This document shows positions 63,273 to 64,000 of a stretch of DNA of 64,000 nt, one piece after another. The notes beneath the pieces were generated by a model. It worked only from the letters and a program-made list of their open reading frames with translations. It was not told the DNA's origin and ran no database searches. The translations under genes and the position numbers were made by a program. This stretch comes from Acrasis kona (Eukaryota > Heterolobosea > Eutetramitea > Acrasida > Acrasidae): positions 1 through 64,000 of the forward strand of contig JAOPGA020000879.1 of the NCBI GenBank assembly GCA_026419775.2, given 5' to 3'. Each line of letters begins with the position of its first letter. Within the stretch, counting starts at the first letter, position 1.

Positions 63273-64000
63273 TTATTTTATCTTGTTTACAGCCTTTTTA
63301 TCATAATAAATGTAGACTTCTGCACCAATAATTGACAGGATGGCTGCAAGCCAAGCCGACCCCCACATTACAAATGTTTCAATTTTATAAGCATCCGGAC
63401 CAGCCTCAGGCATCGTACCAAACACACCACTTTTTGCCAAGACAATACTGAAGACCATAATGACACGCATCAAACCCACCGTATAACCAGTAACAGTGTG
63501 TCTTATCATCCATCTCCTATGTTCTTGAATTCTTTTTGATTTTGCAAACATAAGGGCCTTGTAGCCGGACCATAAGAAAACAATACCTAACAACGTTGCC
63601 GCCTCAAGGGGAGTGGTTTTAATGTTTTGGTGGAAGTCCTTTTTACTTGTTATTGACATTCCAAATGGATGGAAAAGCACACCTGTGATTCCAAGAAAAA
63701 GTGAGATGATTAAGAAAACCCACCCCTGAACACGATGTGCTTTGGGGTATCTCTTCCGAAGAAAAGTTGAAAATTGTACTGGAGATAACAGCACCCAGAC
63801 GAGCGCACCTGGAAAGTGTATACGAGAGATTAAGGGCGCAAAGTAATATTTCGCATTAATTGATACTCCGTAAATATCTCTAAACGACCCCTCTAGCGCT
63901 GTTGAATTTACGCCACGCTTGTTGTATTGGTCTCTATACTCGGTGGTAGCGAAAAAGTGAAGATAAACCTCTATAACAGCCGTAATGGCGAGTAAAACAG
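63273..64000 (-). CDS. DUF2306 multi-pass membrane protein, 5' end outside the window
   Basis: The frame is open from the right edge to the stop at 63273 (242 codons seen, start missing). It reads TAVIEVYLHFFATTEYRDQY, then ISRIHFPGALVWVLLSPVQF, RKRYPKAHRVQGWVFLIISL, EHRRWMIRHTVTGYTVGLMR and a last helix WLAAILSIIGAEVYIYY. The R.H..GA..W.LL.P.QF...R.R.P..HR..G pattern, the EHRRWM motif and five visible membrane helices match DUF2306. Conserved His residues in helices suggest heme or metal binding (cytochrome-b561-like), but the family's function is not established. Membrane location uncertain. Confidence 0.75.
   Translation of the reverse strand, partial: VLLAITAVIEVYLHFFATTEYRDQYNKRGVNSTALEGSFRDIYGVSINAKYYFAPLISRIHFPGALVWVLLSPVQFSTFLRKRYPKAHRVQGWVFLIISLFLGITGVLFHPFGMSITSKKDFHQNIKTTPLEAATLLGIVFLWSGYKALMFAKSKRIQEHRRWMIRHTVTGYTVGLMRVIMVFSIVLAKSGVFGTMPEAGPDAYKIETFVMWGSAWLAAILSIIGAEVYIYYDKKAVNKIK

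Noticed and set aside
1-64000. CRISPR arrays, bacterial operons, rRNA genes, plasmid origins
   Set aside because: No regularly spaced repeats or prokaryotic signals; spliced genes and eukaryotic families throughout.

Overview
This is eukaryotic nuclear DNA, AT-rich outside the coding regions, from a protist. Genes are split by very short GT...AG introns (about 32-50 nt, nearly all ending in TAG). They are packed closely, and some convergent pairs end 4-18 nt apart. The gene set points to an amoeboid protist of a lineage with cilia and dynein-dynactin transport: a villidin-like coronin/gelsolin/headpiece protein, MKS1 (ciliary transition zone), a p150Glued-like dynactin protein, WDR44 and a Qa-SNARE. 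Together with NHL-repeat surface proteins and WD40 fragments this suggests Heterolobosea (Naegleria/Acrasis relatives). That placement is inference.

Region 1, about 1-16,500, is a graveyard of mobile elements with no recognisable host gene. It holds a Lys/Pro-rich open frame leaving the left edge, a tyrosine-recombinase locus flanked by charged ORFs, a 5'-truncated LINE (A), unassigned fragments, a LINE-ORF1-like gene with its own poly(A) signal, and a long LINE (B) with endonuclease, reverse transcriptase, RNase H and a zinc knuckle. Another mobile gene, a large intact hAT-type transposase, lies at 38.7-42.0 kb, followed by 1.7 kb without a gene.

Region 2, about 16.5-37.7 kb, is host sequence. 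It encodes a large NHL/Thr-Pro-repeat surface protein, a WD40 remnant, a questin-oxidase-like protein, a GDPD phosphodiesterase, a tRNase Z-like hydrolase, a plant-type O-methyltransferase, MKS1, a DEDDy exonuclease, a small CaaX-box protein, a six-exon unknown, the villidin-like protein and a coiled-coil protein.

Region 3, about 43.7-64 kb, is also host sequence. It encodes WDR44-like, ATP10-like, APE1-like, an MFS transporter, the dynactin-like protein divergent from an RCC1 protein, a DHHC acyltransferase, an AAAP amino-acid transporter, an LRR protein, a prolyl 4-hydroxylase, a syntaxin whose membrane anchor sits in a hidden last exon, a possible permuted papain-fold protein, tRNA-Gly(GCC), a Cys-rich secreted protein and a DUF2306 membrane protein leaving the right edge.

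The genes form no single pathway; they are mostly housekeeping, cytoskeleton and trafficking. The most unusual items are a tRNA-Gly with a 12-nt insertion in its T-loop, two RRM-like domains inside the villidin-like protein, a LINE whose only frame break falls on the catalytic F-A-D-D motif, an ORF1-like gene downstream of that LINE, and several conserved host genes that lose frame by one base.
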